Source: CAYGYG01 sp964354155 (GTDB taxonomy: Bacteria; Hydrothermota; Tepidihabitantia; SM23-42; CAYGYG01). Taken from it: a stretch of DNA of 64,000 nucleotides. The stretch covers positions 16,087 through 80,086 of the forward strand of contig CAYGYG010000014.1 of assembly GCA_964354155.1 (NCBI GenBank), written 5' to 3'. Shown here piece after piece: positions 34,826-43,466 of this stretch. The number at the start of each line of letters is the position of its first letter. Within the stretch, counting starts at the first letter, position 1. Both the position numbers and the translations under genes were made by a program. The notes under the pieces are model-generated. The model was not told the origin of the DNA. It searched no databases and saw only the letters and a list, made by a program, of their open reading frames with translations.

Positions 34826-37800
34826 TCACTCTTTCAACAACTCCTCAAAATAGGCCCGGATTAGCCTTTCGTACTCGAGTGGATATCCCTCTTTCAAACC
34901 TTTCATCAGCTCTTCGCGCAAGCGCCGCTTCCGCTCACCAAGGTCTTCGGACAGTTGCCGGGGCCGGGCCCGCCCCAGCATCTCCTCGCCCGGTTTCGCA
35001 ACCCGCTTCTTCTCGCTGTCCTGTTTGCGGATCGACTGCCGGGTGTCGAGCAGGCGCGACAGGATCTTCTGCTGTCGTTGTATCAACTCCCGGTCAAGTT
35101 TGTATTGGTATAGCTCCTGCTCACTCTCTTCCATGCTCCGCGCCAGGGCATTGAGTTCCTCCCTCAACCCGGCGTCACTGAGCTTCTGCCCCAGACCGGA
35201 CAGCGCCTCGCGCAGTTCACGCTGGCGCGCGGCCAGGCGGCCGAGCTGTTCGCGCTGGGCTGAACCCATGCCGCCCACCGGTATCGGAATAAGGCCGTCA
35301 AGCGATTGATTAAGCATCATCTGTTCCGCCGCGAGACTCGAAAGTGCCGCCATGAAGCCGTCCATGCCGGTTGACGAACCGCCTTGAGCCGCGTCCTGAA
35401 GTGAACCGATCAGCCGCTGCGCCGTCGCGTTCATTTGGGCCAATGCCGCGGTCGCCTGGGCGCGTCCGATTTCGGCCTTGGCTCCTTCGAAGCTCTGCAC
35501 CGCACCGGCCATCAAGTCCATCGACTGCCCCATTCCCTTGCCGACGTCCGAACCCACAAACATCGATTTTTTCTGCGTGCCGAAGAGACTGTCTCTCAGC
35601 TCCCGCATCGATTCCACCAATGCCCGCTGCTGCGGCCCGGGGTCAGCGGTTCGGCCCTGGGCAATGGCCTCCTGCTCTTCGGATATTGCCAGCAGGCGGT
35701 TGATGCGGCGCACGATGTCGCGCTGGACATCATCCTTGCGTTGCCCGGCCAGACGGTTCTGCAGGGAGGACAACGTCTCCTTGACATCTTCGATGTCTTG
35801 CGCCACGGCACGACTGATTTGACCAGCGGCAGCTTTGTCATTCTCCTGCAGTGCCTTTTGCGCCCGCATCGTCTTTTCCACGACCCCTCGCGCCTCGATT
35901 TCTTTCAAGAGAGCCTTCAGGGCCTCGCGGATTTCGTTTTCCAACGATACATCACCGCTCAGTTTGCCGATATCGCTCTTCATATCCTTCAATCCTTCAC
36001 CGACTTTCTGTTGGGCCTCCGCCGCCGCCGGGCGATCCTTAAGAAGGTCAATCGACCGCTGTTCTCCGAGCAGTTTCTCGGCTTTCATCACCAGGGCCTT
36101 GAGTTTCTCCTCGTGCCGGAATCGCTTCAACACCTCGATCGCCCGCTCGATATTCTTCCTGATGTCCGCCTGGGCCGCTTGCAGTTGCTTAAGGTCGAAT
36201 CCGAACTCCGGATCTTCGCGCGCCAGCCGCTCTTCAAGGCGTTTCACCAGGTTCGCGTACTGCTCGGGCATGATTTCCTGCATCAGCCGGCTCATCTCTT
36301 CGAGCCGTTCCACCGCTTCCTGGTCAAGAACCATCCCCTCGTTCATCTTGTCGATGGTCCGTTCCAGCTCGCTGATCCACGCCTCGGCCTTGCTCGCAAG
36401 CTCTTGCTGCCCGCGAACAATCTCTTCGAGGTCTTTCCGGTCGGACCAATCGATCTTCTTGTCGCGTCGGTACTTCTCCTCGACCCGCTTGGTGTTCTGG
36501 GCAAGAGCCTCCTGCGTTTCCTCAAGACGCCCCAAATCCGCGGTCAACCGGTCTTCCTTGGCGGCAACATCATCATAGATTTCCGCGACGGTCGGGAACC
36601 GTATCCGCATCAGCTCGCTTCGGGACGCTTTGGGACCTGAATAGGCATCGTTATCCCACCCTTGAACATAGTAGACCAGCTCATCGCCCGGCAACATCCC
36701 CAAGCTCGTGAGGTCCCAGTCCGAGTTAAGGGTCGCTTCGACCTGCCCTTTCTTGATCTCGATCGGCCGGCTCGATTCCTTATCTTTCAACCGGTAGATC
36801 AAGTCGACGCGGGACAAACCGTAGTCGTCCATCGCCCGCACGCCGATCTTCACCCTCATTTCGATCGGTAAATCGATCTCCGGTTCCGGGCTTGTGACCT
36901 CGATCAAAGGCGACAGATCCGGGATTGCCACCAGCGGCAGCCGAACCGCCAGGCTGTCATTCCCTCCCAGCAGCAGCCGGCCCTCGCCGCTGTTTCTCAG
37001 GACGAATTCCCGGCTGAATCTTTCGCCGTTCAAGCTTAAGGGTAGGGTGTCGCCATCGATAAGGAGGAGGCCGAACGCCAGCCGGGCCGACGCACGCCCC
37101 TGGAGCAGAATCCTGGTCCCGCGCAAAGCCGTGACCTCACCCTTCGTTGTCACCTGGGGGGCCAATCCGGTGTACGCAGGGTAGACGCATTCCAACGACA
37201 GTTCTCTGATCGCCAACGGTTCTTCCGGGCGGATCATCCGCGCCGGTGTCGACTTGTTCCGAATCACGAAGCGGTACGAGAAATCCTGTTCAATTCGAAT
37301 CGTCTTGTCCGCCCGGCCGTCGGTCAACGGCAGATTGAAACAGTTCCGCGCTTTGCCCGAATAGATCTCGAGTCTCGCCTGCGCCGGCAGATTCACACCG
37401 AATGCCTGGACCGCAAGGACGATTGCCTGGCCGCGGGTTGTTCTCCGCCCGGTCGGCTCCAGATGAAGACTCGTATCGCGGGTCAGGCCGTAGAAGAACC
37501 GTCCCGGGGTCAGCGCCGCATAGCCCAGCACGAGAATCGTCGCTAAGGCAACGAGCTGGACCCGGTGACCCAGGCCGCGCGCATCGAGATATCGGCTCGG
37601 CCGGAGCTGTTCCATTTCCCTCGCCACCTCGGCGACCGCGGCGCGAATTAAGTCCGGCGAGTAGTTCTCCGGCGAGATCCCGGGCAACAGGGAAAGCTGG
37701 TACGCCGGCACCAGCCGGGCAGTGAATTTCGGCTCGCGCCGCTCAAGATACCGTGCGGCATCAAGCGCCGACATTTTTCTAAGCAACAACCACGGAGCAA

Positions 37801-37951
37801 CGAAGGCCAGGACTACCCAGTAGAAGGGTTTCAATAACAGCAGGCATACGAAGAATGTCACCATCGCCAGGGCAATTGTCAGCAGCAGTGTTTCGGCCGA
37901 CCTCATCCCAAAATGCATTCGGGCGAATTCCTTCAGTCGGGCTTCAATCAT
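34826..37951 (-). CDS. Large DUF4175-like membrane protein with long coiled coil
   Basis: A protein of about 1041 residues. Two or three transmembrane helices lie in the first 65 residues and one near 145-165. A periplasmic beta-rich region (about 165-440) follows, then a very long Glu/Gln/Arg/Ala-rich coiled coil (about 470-1030). This matches the layout of the DUF4175 family; no enzymatic motif is seen. The longer frame from 38071 overlaps the promoter, so the ATG at 37951 (MIEARLKEF), preceded by an AAGGGG-like site, is preferred. The stop is a TGA followed by an open, coding-like stretch. Confidence 0.65.
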   Translation of the reverse strand: MIEARLKEFARMHFGMRSAETLLLTIALAMVTFFVCLLLLKPFYWVVLAFVAPWLLLRKMSALDAARYLERREPKFTARLVPAYQLSLLPGISPENYSPDLIRAAVAEVAREMEQLRPSRYLDARGLGHRVQLVALATILVLGYAALTPGRFFYGLTRDTSLHLEPTGRRTTRGQAIVLAVQAFGVNLPAQARLEIYSGKARNCFNLPLTDGRADKTIRIEQDFSYRFVIRNKSTPARMIRPEEPLAIRELSLECVYPAYTGLAPQVTTKGEVTALRGTRILLQGRASARLAFGLLLIDGDTLPLSLNGERFSREFVLRNSGEGRLLLGGNDSLAVRLPLVAIPDLSPLIEVTSPEPEIDLPIEMRVKIGVRAMDDYGLSRVDLIYRLKDKESSRPIEIKKGQVEATLNSDWDLTSLGMLPGDELVYYVQGWDNDAYSGPKASRSELMRIRFPTVAEIYDDVAAKEDRLTADLGRLEETQEALAQNTKRVEEKYRRDKKIDWSDRKDLEEIVRGQQELASKAEAWISELERTIDKMNEGMVLDQEAVERLEEMSRLMQEIMPEQYANLVKRLEERLAREDPEFGFDLKQLQAAQADIRKNIERAIEVLKRFRHEEKLKALVMKAEKLLGEQRSIDLLKDRPAAAEAQQKVGEGLKDMKSDIGKLSGDVSLENEIREALKALLKEIEARGVVEKTMRAQKALQENDKAAAGQISRAVAQDIEDVKETLSSLQNRLAGQRKDDVQRDIVRRINRLLAISEEQEAIAQGRTADPGPQQRALVESMRELRDSLFGTQKKSMFVGSDVGKGMGQSMDLMAGAVQSFEGAKAEIGRAQATAALAQMNATAQRLIGSLQDAAQGGSSTGMDGFMAALSSLAAEQMMLNQSLDGLIPIPVGGMGSAQREQLGRLAARQRELREALSGLGQKLSDAGLREELNALARSMEESEQELYQYKLDRELIQRQQKILSRLLDTRQSIRKQDSEKKRVAKPGEEMLGRARPRQLSEDLGERKRRLREELMKGLKEGYPLEYERLIRAYFEELLKE

Positions 37952-38006
37952 CGACCTGAACCCCTTCCGGGACAACCGGCGCTTGGAACGTTCATTGCTG
38001 TGGAAG

Positions 38007-38034
38007 AGTATAAGTCGTTTTGCTGCCTTGTCAA
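38007..38034 (-). promoter_or_regulatory. Promoter of the DUF4175-like gene
   Basis: TTGACA (38029-38034), 16-bp spacer, TATACT (38007-38012). The predicted leader is about 50 bases. A 15-codon ORF starting at the first ATG in the leader ends with a TGA overlapping the main ATG (ATGA). Confidence 0.78.
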
Positions 38035-38083
38035 CGTCCGATGGAGCGGCTCGGCATACCGGCAAATTCACAAGAAATCATTA

Positions 38084-38111
38084 TTGACACCACGCCGATT
38101 CCGGATATAAT
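38084..38111 (+). promoter_or_regulatory. Promoter of the histidine operon
   Basis: TTGACA (38084-38089), 16-bp spacer, TATAAT (38106-38111), six bases (GGTGCC), then an ATG at 38118. The expected +1 is the A of that ATG, which opens a 34-codon ORF ahead of hisG. Confidence 0.9.
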
Positions 38112-38117
38112 GGTGCC

Positions 38118-38222
38118 ATGCAAAAGACAAAGCGCTCGATTGTCAGTGAAGCAGTAATCAACTGGACAATTTCGCACTACTGCTTCTGGCATTTCCGGAC
38201 CACCGGTTCGGATAGAGCGTAA
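38118..38222 (+). CDS. Possible leaderless leader peptide of the his operon (34 aa)
   Basis: The ORF starts exactly at the predicted transcription start and ends with TAA at 38220-38222, 81 bases before hisG. The peptide is MQKTKRSIVSEAVINW, then TISHYCFWHFRTTGSDRA. The centre SHYCFWHF packs two His, two Phe, a Tyr, a Trp and a Cys into eight codons, as expected of an attenuation leader that senses His and aromatic supply. An 8-bp hairpin (38194-38212) begins right after the second His codon. The start position and composition support translation; a regulatory role is inference. Confidence 0.5.
   Translation: MQKTKRSIVSEAVINWTISHYCFWHFRTTGSDRA
38194..38212 (+). promoter_or_regulatory. Hairpin at the end of the his leader ORF
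   Basis: UCCGGACC and GGUUCGGA pair over 8 bp (one G-U) with an ACC loop. It starts one base after the last His codon's following base, so ribosome stalling at His20 or His25 would affect its folding. Confidence 0.45.
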
Positions 38223-38223
38223 T

Positions 38224-38258
38224 CCCTTTCACCCCCCTTCAAAGGGCGTAATCCGCCC
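38224..38258 (+). promoter_or_regulatory. Two mutually exclusive hairpins upstream of hisG
   Basis: CCCTTT (38224-38229) pairs with AAAGGG (38241-38246), and GGGCG (38244-38248) pairs with CGCCC (38254-38258). They share the GGG, so only one can form at a time. No U-run follows, so this is not a classic terminator. GCGTAATCC is repeated at 38217-38225 and 38246-38254, and TGGACAATT at 38163-38171 and 38273-38281. Confidence 0.35.
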
Positions 38259-38303
38259 AAATCCTGAAAAAGTGGACAATTCTGACCTGAAAAGGAGGCA
38301 AAA

Positions 38304-39158
38304 ATGCCCAAACTTAGCATCGTGATCCCGAAAGGCAGCATCTACGGGAGTGTGGTTCAGCTTCTGGCTGACGCCGGTATCGGTCTATCGGTCAACGACC
38401 GAACCTATCGGCCCCAGGTAAGCGACCCGGCCATCGATGTGAAGATCATGCGGCCTCAGAACATCCCGGAGCTCATCGAACTGGGTTCTCACGATGCCGG
38501 CTTCACTGGTCTTGACTGGGTCACAGAGACGGGCGCCGATGTTGCCGAAGTCCTCGACCTTAAACTCGATCTAGTCAGAATCGTCGCCGCGGTGCCGGAA
38601 ACACTGCCGGTGAGCGATTTGCGACAGCGGACCATCGTTGTGGCGTCAGAGTATGAAAAGATCAGTCGTGCGTTTCTCGACCAGGAAGGCTACCGCTATG
38701 TCTACCTCCGCACCTACGGGGCGACCGAGGTCTTCCCGCCCGATGATGCCGACATGATCATTGACAACACGGCGACCGGGAGGACGCTTGAAGAGCATGA
38801 TTTGAAAGTTATCGCCACCCTACTTGAATCGTCTACGCGGTTTGTCGCCAATCGCAAGTCGCTTGAAGACACCGGGAAGGCCGAGAAGATTGCCGAGCTC
38901 AAGATGCTCTTCCAATCGATCATTGATGCCCGAAGCCGAGTGATGCTGGAAATGAACGTGCCCAAAGCCAGATTCGACGATGTTGTCCAGATCCTTCCCT
39001 GTATGCGGTCGCCCACCGTGGCTCCTTTGTACGGCGAACAGGGTTATGCCGTAAAGGTGGCAGTAAGACGCTGCGAGGCAGTGAAGCTGATACCTCAGCT
39101 TAAGCGGCTCGGCGCCACCGACATCCTGGAGTACGAATTCCGGAAGGTGATCATATGA
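38304..39158 (+). CDS. hisG: ATP phosphoribosyltransferase, long form
   Basis: A 284-residue enzyme for the first step of histidine synthesis, joining PRPP and ATP. It has the N-terminal substrate domains (LSIVIPKGSI, DAGFTGLDWV) and the PRPP-binding segment DMIIDNTATGRTL. The extra C-terminal ACT-like region (about 205-284) makes it the long form, which binds histidine for feedback control and needs no HisZ. GGAGG lies before the ATG. It begins a run of seven his genes joined by 4-11 base overlaps. Confidence 0.95.
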   Translation: MPKLSIVIPKGSIYGSVVQLLADAGIGLSVNDRTYRPQVSDPAIDVKIMRPQNIPELIELGSHDAGFTGLDWVTETGADVAEVLDLKLDLVRIVAAVPETLPVSDLRQRTIVVASEYEKISRAFLDQEGYRYVYLRTYGATEVFPPDDADMIIDNTATGRTLEEHDLKVIATLLESSTRFVANRKSLEDTGKAEKIAELKMLFQSIIDARSRVMLEMNVPKARFDDVVQILPCMRSPTVAPLYGEQGYAVKVAVRRCEAVKLIPQLKRLGATDILEYEFRKVII

Positions 39159-40222
39159 GATTAGTCCGCAAAACAATCCAAACCCTCAAAGTCTATCATG
39201 TCGAACAGAACCGTCGGGTCATCAAACTCAACCAGAATGAATCGCCGTGCGATCTTCCCTCGGCGCTCAAACAGCAGATTCTGCGCCGCCTGGCCCAGCT
39301 TCAATGGAACCGCTATCCTTCGGGCCGACCGGGCGACCTTATCCAGGCGCTGCACCGCTATTCACGGCACCCGGCCCGGGGCATTGTCGTCGGCAACGGC
39401 TCTAACGAACTGATCGCGGCGACGATGATGGCGACGTGCACCCGCGGCGACAAGATCCTCATCGTGTCGCCGGGGTTTCCTGTCTACCAGCGCGTGGCCC
39501 GGATTCTCGATCTTGATATCGAAGATGTGCCCTTGAAGGCGAGCTTCGAGTTCGATGTCGCCGCGATTGAACGACGGATGCGCGGCGCCAAGCTCGTGAT
39601 CATAGCATCACCCAACAGCCCTACCGGTACCGTCCTGCCGCTGCCCTCTCTTGCCCGACTGCTGAAACGGTGCGACGGTGTCTTCGCCCTCGATGAGGCG
39701 TATTTCGAATTCTATGGCCAGACTGCCCAGCCGCTGGTGCGGCGGTTTCCAAACCTGCTCATCATCCGCACGCTTTCCAAAGCCTGGGGCCTTGCCGGTA
39801 TCCGCCTGGGCTATCTTCTGGCTCAACCTGGACTGGCGGTCCAGATCGAGAAGACAAAGTTGCCTTTCTCGGCTGGACTCTTCCAGCAGACGGCCGGCCC
39901 GTTGGTTCTGGGCCGCCGAGGGTACATCACGGCGCAAGTCGAGTCCATTGTTGCCGCGCGGGCGAAGGTCTTTGATGCGTTGCGCCGGATCCCCGGTATC
40001 GATCCGGTTCCATCGCAAGCCAACTTCATTCTCTTTACCGTCCGAGGCCGGTCCGCTCATCAGTTACAGCGGGATCTTTATCGCCGCGGCATTCTGATCC
40101 GCCATTTCAACACGCCGCGTCTGAAGAACATGCTGCGCGTCACGATCGGCAAGCCGGCTGAGAATCGTTCTTTTCTGCAGCAGCTGCGGGCCAAGATGAA
40201 ACAACGCCGGGGTGCGCGATGA
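39155..40222 (+). CDS. hisC: Histidinol-phosphate aminotransferase
   Basis: A 355-residue fold-type I PLP enzyme converting imidazole acetol phosphate to histidinol phosphate. Typical motifs are LNQNESP (N-terminus), NGSNELI, ASPNSPTGTVLP, DEAYFEF and the PLP lysine in RTLSKAWGLAGIRLGY. It overlaps hisG by four bases (ATGA) and hisB by four. Confidence 0.94.
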   Translation: MRLVRKTIQTLKVYHVEQNRRVIKLNQNESPCDLPSALKQQILRRLAQLQWNRYPSGRPGDLIQALHRYSRHPARGIVVGNGSNELIAATMMATCTRGDKILIVSPGFPVYQRVARILDLDIEDVPLKASFEFDVAAIERRMRGAKLVIIASPNSPTGTVLPLPSLARLLKRCDGVFALDEAYFEFYGQTAQPLVRRFPNLLIIRTLSKAWGLAGIRLGYLLAQPGLAVQIEKTKLPFSAGLFQQTAGPLVLGRRGYITAQVESIVAARAKVFDALRRIPGIDPVPSQANFILFTVRGRSAHQLQRDLYRRGILIRHFNTPRLKNMLRVTIGKPAENRSFLQQLRAKMKQRRGAR

Positions 40223-40806
40223 GACGCGGCAAAATTCGACGCAAGACCAGAGAGACCAACATCACGATCTCCGTAAACATGGACGGTTCGGGCAAGAGCC
40301 GCGTCTTGACGCCGATCGGTTTCTTGAGTCACATGCTTGAGACCATTTCCCGTCATGGCGGCTTTGACCTTGAGGTTCGGGTCAAAGGCGACCTGCACAT
40401 CGACCAGCATCATCTGGTGGAAGACACCGGATTGGTCCTGGGCCAAGCCTTGGCGCAAGCCCTGGGCGACAAGAAAGGCATTGGGCGGATGGGGTTTTTC
40501 ATTTGTCCGATGGATGATGCGCTCGCCCTGGTCGCCCTCGATCTTTCCGGACGGCCGTATCTTAAGTATGATGCCGGCCTGAAAACCAGGAAAGTCGGCG
40601 ACCTGGATACCGATCTGGTTGAGGATTTCCTGCAAGCCTTTGCCGCGGCACTCAAGGCCAACCTTCACATCAAGGTTGTCTACGGACGGTCCGATCACCA
40701 CAAGATTGAGGCGGTCTTCAAAGCACTGGCTAAGGCCCTGAGCCAGGCGTGTTCGATTGGCCGGACGTCAAGAAGGCGCATACCGAGCACTAAAGGGGTC
40801 TTGTGA
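40219..40806 (+). CDS. hisB: Imidazoleglycerol-phosphate dehydratase
   Basis: A 195-residue, single-function HisB dehydratase. The two metal-binding motifs HHLVEDTG and HHKIEA are present, as is HMLETISRHGGFDLEV. The residue before the first His of the usual FDHML motif is Ser here (LSHML). There is no histidinol-phosphatase domain, and no separate phosphatase gene lies in this cluster, so that activity must be encoded elsewhere. Confidence 0.94.
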   Translation: MRRGKIRRKTRETNITISVNMDGSGKSRVLTPIGFLSHMLETISRHGGFDLEVRVKGDLHIDQHHLVEDTGLVLGQALAQALGDKKGIGRMGFFICPMDDALALVALDLSGRPYLKYDAGLKTRKVGDLDTDLVEDFLQAFAAALKANLHIKVVYGRSDHHKIEAVFKALAKALSQACSIGRTSRRRIPSTKGVL

Positions 40807-41447
40807 TCGGCATAATCGACTACGGTGCCGGCAATCTCAGGTCCGTGGGGAAGGCATTTGAATTCCTCGGCGCGCCGACCAAGGTCATCCAGGGTCCGGC
40901 CGATATCAAAGGCGTCAGTAGATTAGTATTACCCGGGGTGGGTGCTTACGCCGCCGCACTGGACAACCTTCATTCCCGTGGCATCGCGGATCCGATCGCG
41001 GTCTGGCTTAAGGCCGACCGGCCCTTCCTCGGCATCTGTCTTGGTCTCCAACTGCTCTTTGACGAAAGCGAAGAGGCTCCCGGTCGAAAAGGGTTCGGCC
41101 GTTTCTCCGGCCGCGCCCTCAAATTCCAGGCCTACAAGGTGCCCCAGATCGGCTGGAACAAAATTCAATTCGAGGGGTCCGCCGGACTCCTCTCTCTCCG
41201 ACACGCCTGTGTCCCGCAGGGAGACACAATCGTGCAAAACATCAATGCGGGCTCATACTTTTTCTTCCTCCACAGTTACTATGTCGTGCCGTCGGATCCG
41301 ACAATCACGATTGCCTCGACCCGGTACGGCATCGAATATGCCGCCGCGGTCCAGCAAGGCAATGTCTGCGGGGTTCAGTTTCATCCTGAGAAAAGCGGCG
41401 ATTTAGGCCTGCAGCTACTGAGGAATTGGATCGATCATGGCGATTAA
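40803..41447 (+). CDS. hisH: Imidazole glycerol phosphate synthase, glutaminase subunit
   Basis: A 214-residue class I glutamine amidotransferase that feeds ammonia to HisF. The nucleophile cysteine is in FLGICLGLQLLFD and the His/Glu pair in GVQFHPEKSG. It starts at a GTG that overlaps the hisB stop (GTGA). It overlaps hisF by 11 bases, consistent with a HisH-HisF complex made in step. Confidence 0.95.
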   Translation: MIGIIDYGAGNLRSVGKAFEFLGAPTKVIQGPADIKGVSRLVLPGVGAYAAALDNLHSRGIADPIAVWLKADRPFLGICLGLQLLFDESEEAPGRKGFGRFSGRALKFQAYKVPQIGWNKIQFEGSAGLLSLRHACVPQGDTIVQNINAGSYFFFLHSYYVVPSDPTITIASTRYGIEYAAAVQQGNVCGVQFHPEKSGDLGLQLLRNWIDHGD

Positions 41448-42222
41448 CGAAACGACATTCCAATCAGGACTGGCAATAAGAATCATCCCGTGTCTTGATG
41501 TCCACGCGGGTCGCGTTGTAAAAGGCGTCAAGTTCAATAATCTCAGAGATGCCGGTGACCCGGCGGAACTGGCCCGGTACTACAACAACCAGAGGGCGGA
41601 TGAGCTTACGTTTCTCGATGTTGCGGCTTCAGCCCGGAGCCAGGAAATAATGCTTGAAATCGTGCAGCGCGTTTCGAGCGAAGTTTTCATTCCGCTTACG
41701 GTCGGCGGCGGCATCCGGACGGTCGAGGACATGCGCCGGGTACTCAATGCCGGCGCCGACAAAGTCGCAATCTGCACCGCGGCAATAGATAACCCCGACC
41801 TGATCCGAGATGGGGCAATTGCCTTCGGTTCTCAGTGTATCGTCCTCTCAATCGACGCCCAGCGCTGCGGTTCGACCTGGCACGCCTTTACGCACGGAGG
41901 CCGGCGCGACTCACATCTGGATGCAGTTGAATGGGCACAGCACGGCGCGGCCCTGGGCGCGGGCGAGATCCTTCTCAATTCCATCGACCGGGACGGAACC
42001 AAACAGGGGTATGATCTGGAGCTAACCCGGACTGTCTCGGAAAGCGTGCCGGTACCCGTCATTGCCTCTGGTGGAGCCGGCAATCTCGACCAGATTACCG
42101 ATGTCGTTCTAAGGGGCAAGGCCGACGCCGTCTTGTTGGCCTCCCTCCTCCACTACGGCGAGTCAACCATCGACGAGATAAAATCCCGGCTCCACCAAAG
42201 AGGAGTTACCGTTCGATGGTAG
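41437..42222 (+). CDS. hisF: Imidazole glycerol phosphate synthase, cyclase subunit
   Basis: A 261-residue TIM barrel that makes imidazole glycerol phosphate and AICAR from PRFAR. The two catalytic aspartates are visible in IIPCLDVHAGRVVKGV and VLSIDAQRCG. Phosphate loops VGGGIRT and ASGGAGN are present. It overlaps hisH and, by seven bases, the hisA-hisI-hisE fusion. Confidence 0.96.
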   Translation: MAINETTFQSGLAIRIIPCLDVHAGRVVKGVKFNNLRDAGDPAELARYYNNQRADELTFLDVAASARSQEIMLEIVQRVSSEVFIPLTVGGGIRTVEDMRRVLNAGADKVAICTAAIDNPDLIRDGAIAFGSQCIVLSIDAQRCGSTWHAFTHGGRRDSHLDAVEWAQHGAALGAGEILLNSIDRDGTKQGYDLELTRTVSESVPVPVIASGGAGNLDQITDVVLRGKADAVLLASLLHYGESTIDEIKSRLHQRGVTVRW

Positions 42223-43466
42223 TCGCATCGATCGACCTCCTGAACGGCAAGGTGGTTCAACTGCGCCAGGGGCGAGAAAAGGTGCTGGAGCGCGATGACC
42301 CCTTTGAACTGCTCAAAGACTTCGACCGCTACGGCCCGACGGCCGTAATCGACCTCGACGCCGCCCTGGGCCGTGGTTCGAATCTCTCCCTGATCAAACA
42401 ACTCGTCAGGTCCGGAGAGTGCCGGGTTGGCGGCGGCATACGGAATGTGGAAACGGCCGTCGAGCTTGTTGCGGCCGGTGCCAGGAAGATTATCATCGGC
42501 TCCAAGGCCTTTGAGCAGGATCGCGTCAATCGCGGTTTTCTTGAGGAACTGGCCGGCGTTGTCGGACGACAGCGCATCATCGTTGCCATCGATGCCCTGA
42601 ATGAGGAGATCGTAACCCAGGGCTGGCAGCATCGGACCGGACTAAAACTGACTTCGATTCTGGCGGAACTCGCTGAATTCACGTCCGAGTTGCTCTTCAC
42701 CTGCGTTGAACGCGAAGGAACCATGACCGGCATCGACATGAATCTGGTCGAAAAACTCAGGGCCGCGACTGAAAACCAGGTCACCGTGGCCGGCGGCGTG
42801 ACCACCATCGACGAAATCCGCAAGTTGAGTCGTCTCGGTCTTGACGTCCAGCTCGGCATGTCACTTTACACGGGCCGCATCAATCTGGCCCAAGCCTTCA
42901 TCGAAACGCTCAATTGGAAATCTGAGCTCTTACCAACCATTACCCAGAACTCGGCCGGCCAGGTGCTGATGCTTGGGCATTCGAATCGAGAGTCGCTCGA
43001 CAAGACTTTCGCCACCGGTTCGATGCATTACTATTCCCGGTCCCGGGGCAGACTCTGGCTGAAAGGAGAGACTTCAGGCCATACTCAGACCGTGGTCCGG
43101 CTGCGCGCGGATTGCGACCGCGATACAATTCTGGCTACGGTCGAACAGCAAGGCCCGGCCTGCCATCTGGGCACCGATTCCTGCTTTGGCGATCACCGGT
43201 TTGACCTCAATGGACTCTACGACTTGGTCAAGGCCCGGCTTGATAATCCCCAACCAACGTCTTACACGGCCCGGCTCCATCCCGGACTCCTGCGCCGGAA
43301 GCTTCTGGAAGAAATCCAGGAACTGGCTAATGCCGGGACCATGGAGGAGATTGTCCACGAGACCGCGGACGTGCTCTACTTCTTGACCGTGCTGCTGGCC
43401 CGAAAGGGCATTAAGATTGGTCAGGTGTTTGGTGAACTCGCGTCCCGACGTAAGGAGTCAATATGA
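42216..43466 (+). CDS. Trifunctional HisA-HisI-HisE fusion
   Basis: A single 416-codon frame with three enzymes. Residues 1 to about 232 are HisA (ProFAR isomerase; SIDLLNGKVVQLRQG, VGGGIRNVET, IIVAIDALNEE, CVEREGTMTGID). Residues about 236-322 are HisI (PR-AMP cyclohydrolase; AGQVLMLGHSNRESLDKT, YYSRSRGRLWLKGETSGH, the metal site DCDRD and the Cys in GPACH). Residues about 325-412 are HisE (PR-ATP pyrophosphohydrolase; KLLEEIQEL, ETADVLYF). Together they catalyse steps 2, 3 and 4 in order. HisI-HisE fusions are common; HisA joined to them is unusual to my knowledge. The frame is continuous with no internal stop. Confidence 0.93.
   Translation: MVVASIDLLNGKVVQLRQGREKVLERDDPFELLKDFDRYGPTAVIDLDAALGRGSNLSLIKQLVRSGECRVGGGIRNVETAVELVAAGARKIIIGSKAFEQDRVNRGFLEELAGVVGRQRIIVAIDALNEEIVTQGWQHRTGLKLTSILAELAEFTSELLFTCVEREGTMTGIDMNLVEKLRAATENQVTVAGGVTTIDEIRKLSRLGLDVQLGMSLYTGRINLAQAFIETLNWKSELLPTITQNSAGQVLMLGHSNRESLDKTFATGSMHYYSRSRGRLWLKGETSGHTQTVVRLRADCDRDTILATVEQQGPACHLGTDSCFGDHRFDLNGLYDLVKARLDNPQPTSYTARLHPGLLRRKLLEEIQELANAGTMEEIVHETADVLYFLTVLLARKGIKIGQVFGELASRRKESI

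Noticed and set aside
35435..36640. 401-codon plus-strand ORF within the DUF4175-like gene
   Set aside because: Mirror of the long coiled-coil coding region; no promoter, ribosome site or domain.
38118..38304. T-box riboswitch before hisG
   Set aside because: No AGGGUGGNACCGCG-type T-box sequence or specifier loop is recognisable; a leader peptide fits better.
42370..42400. T-arm-like GGTTCGAATCTC
   Set aside because: It lies inside the HisA coding region with no cloverleaf around it.
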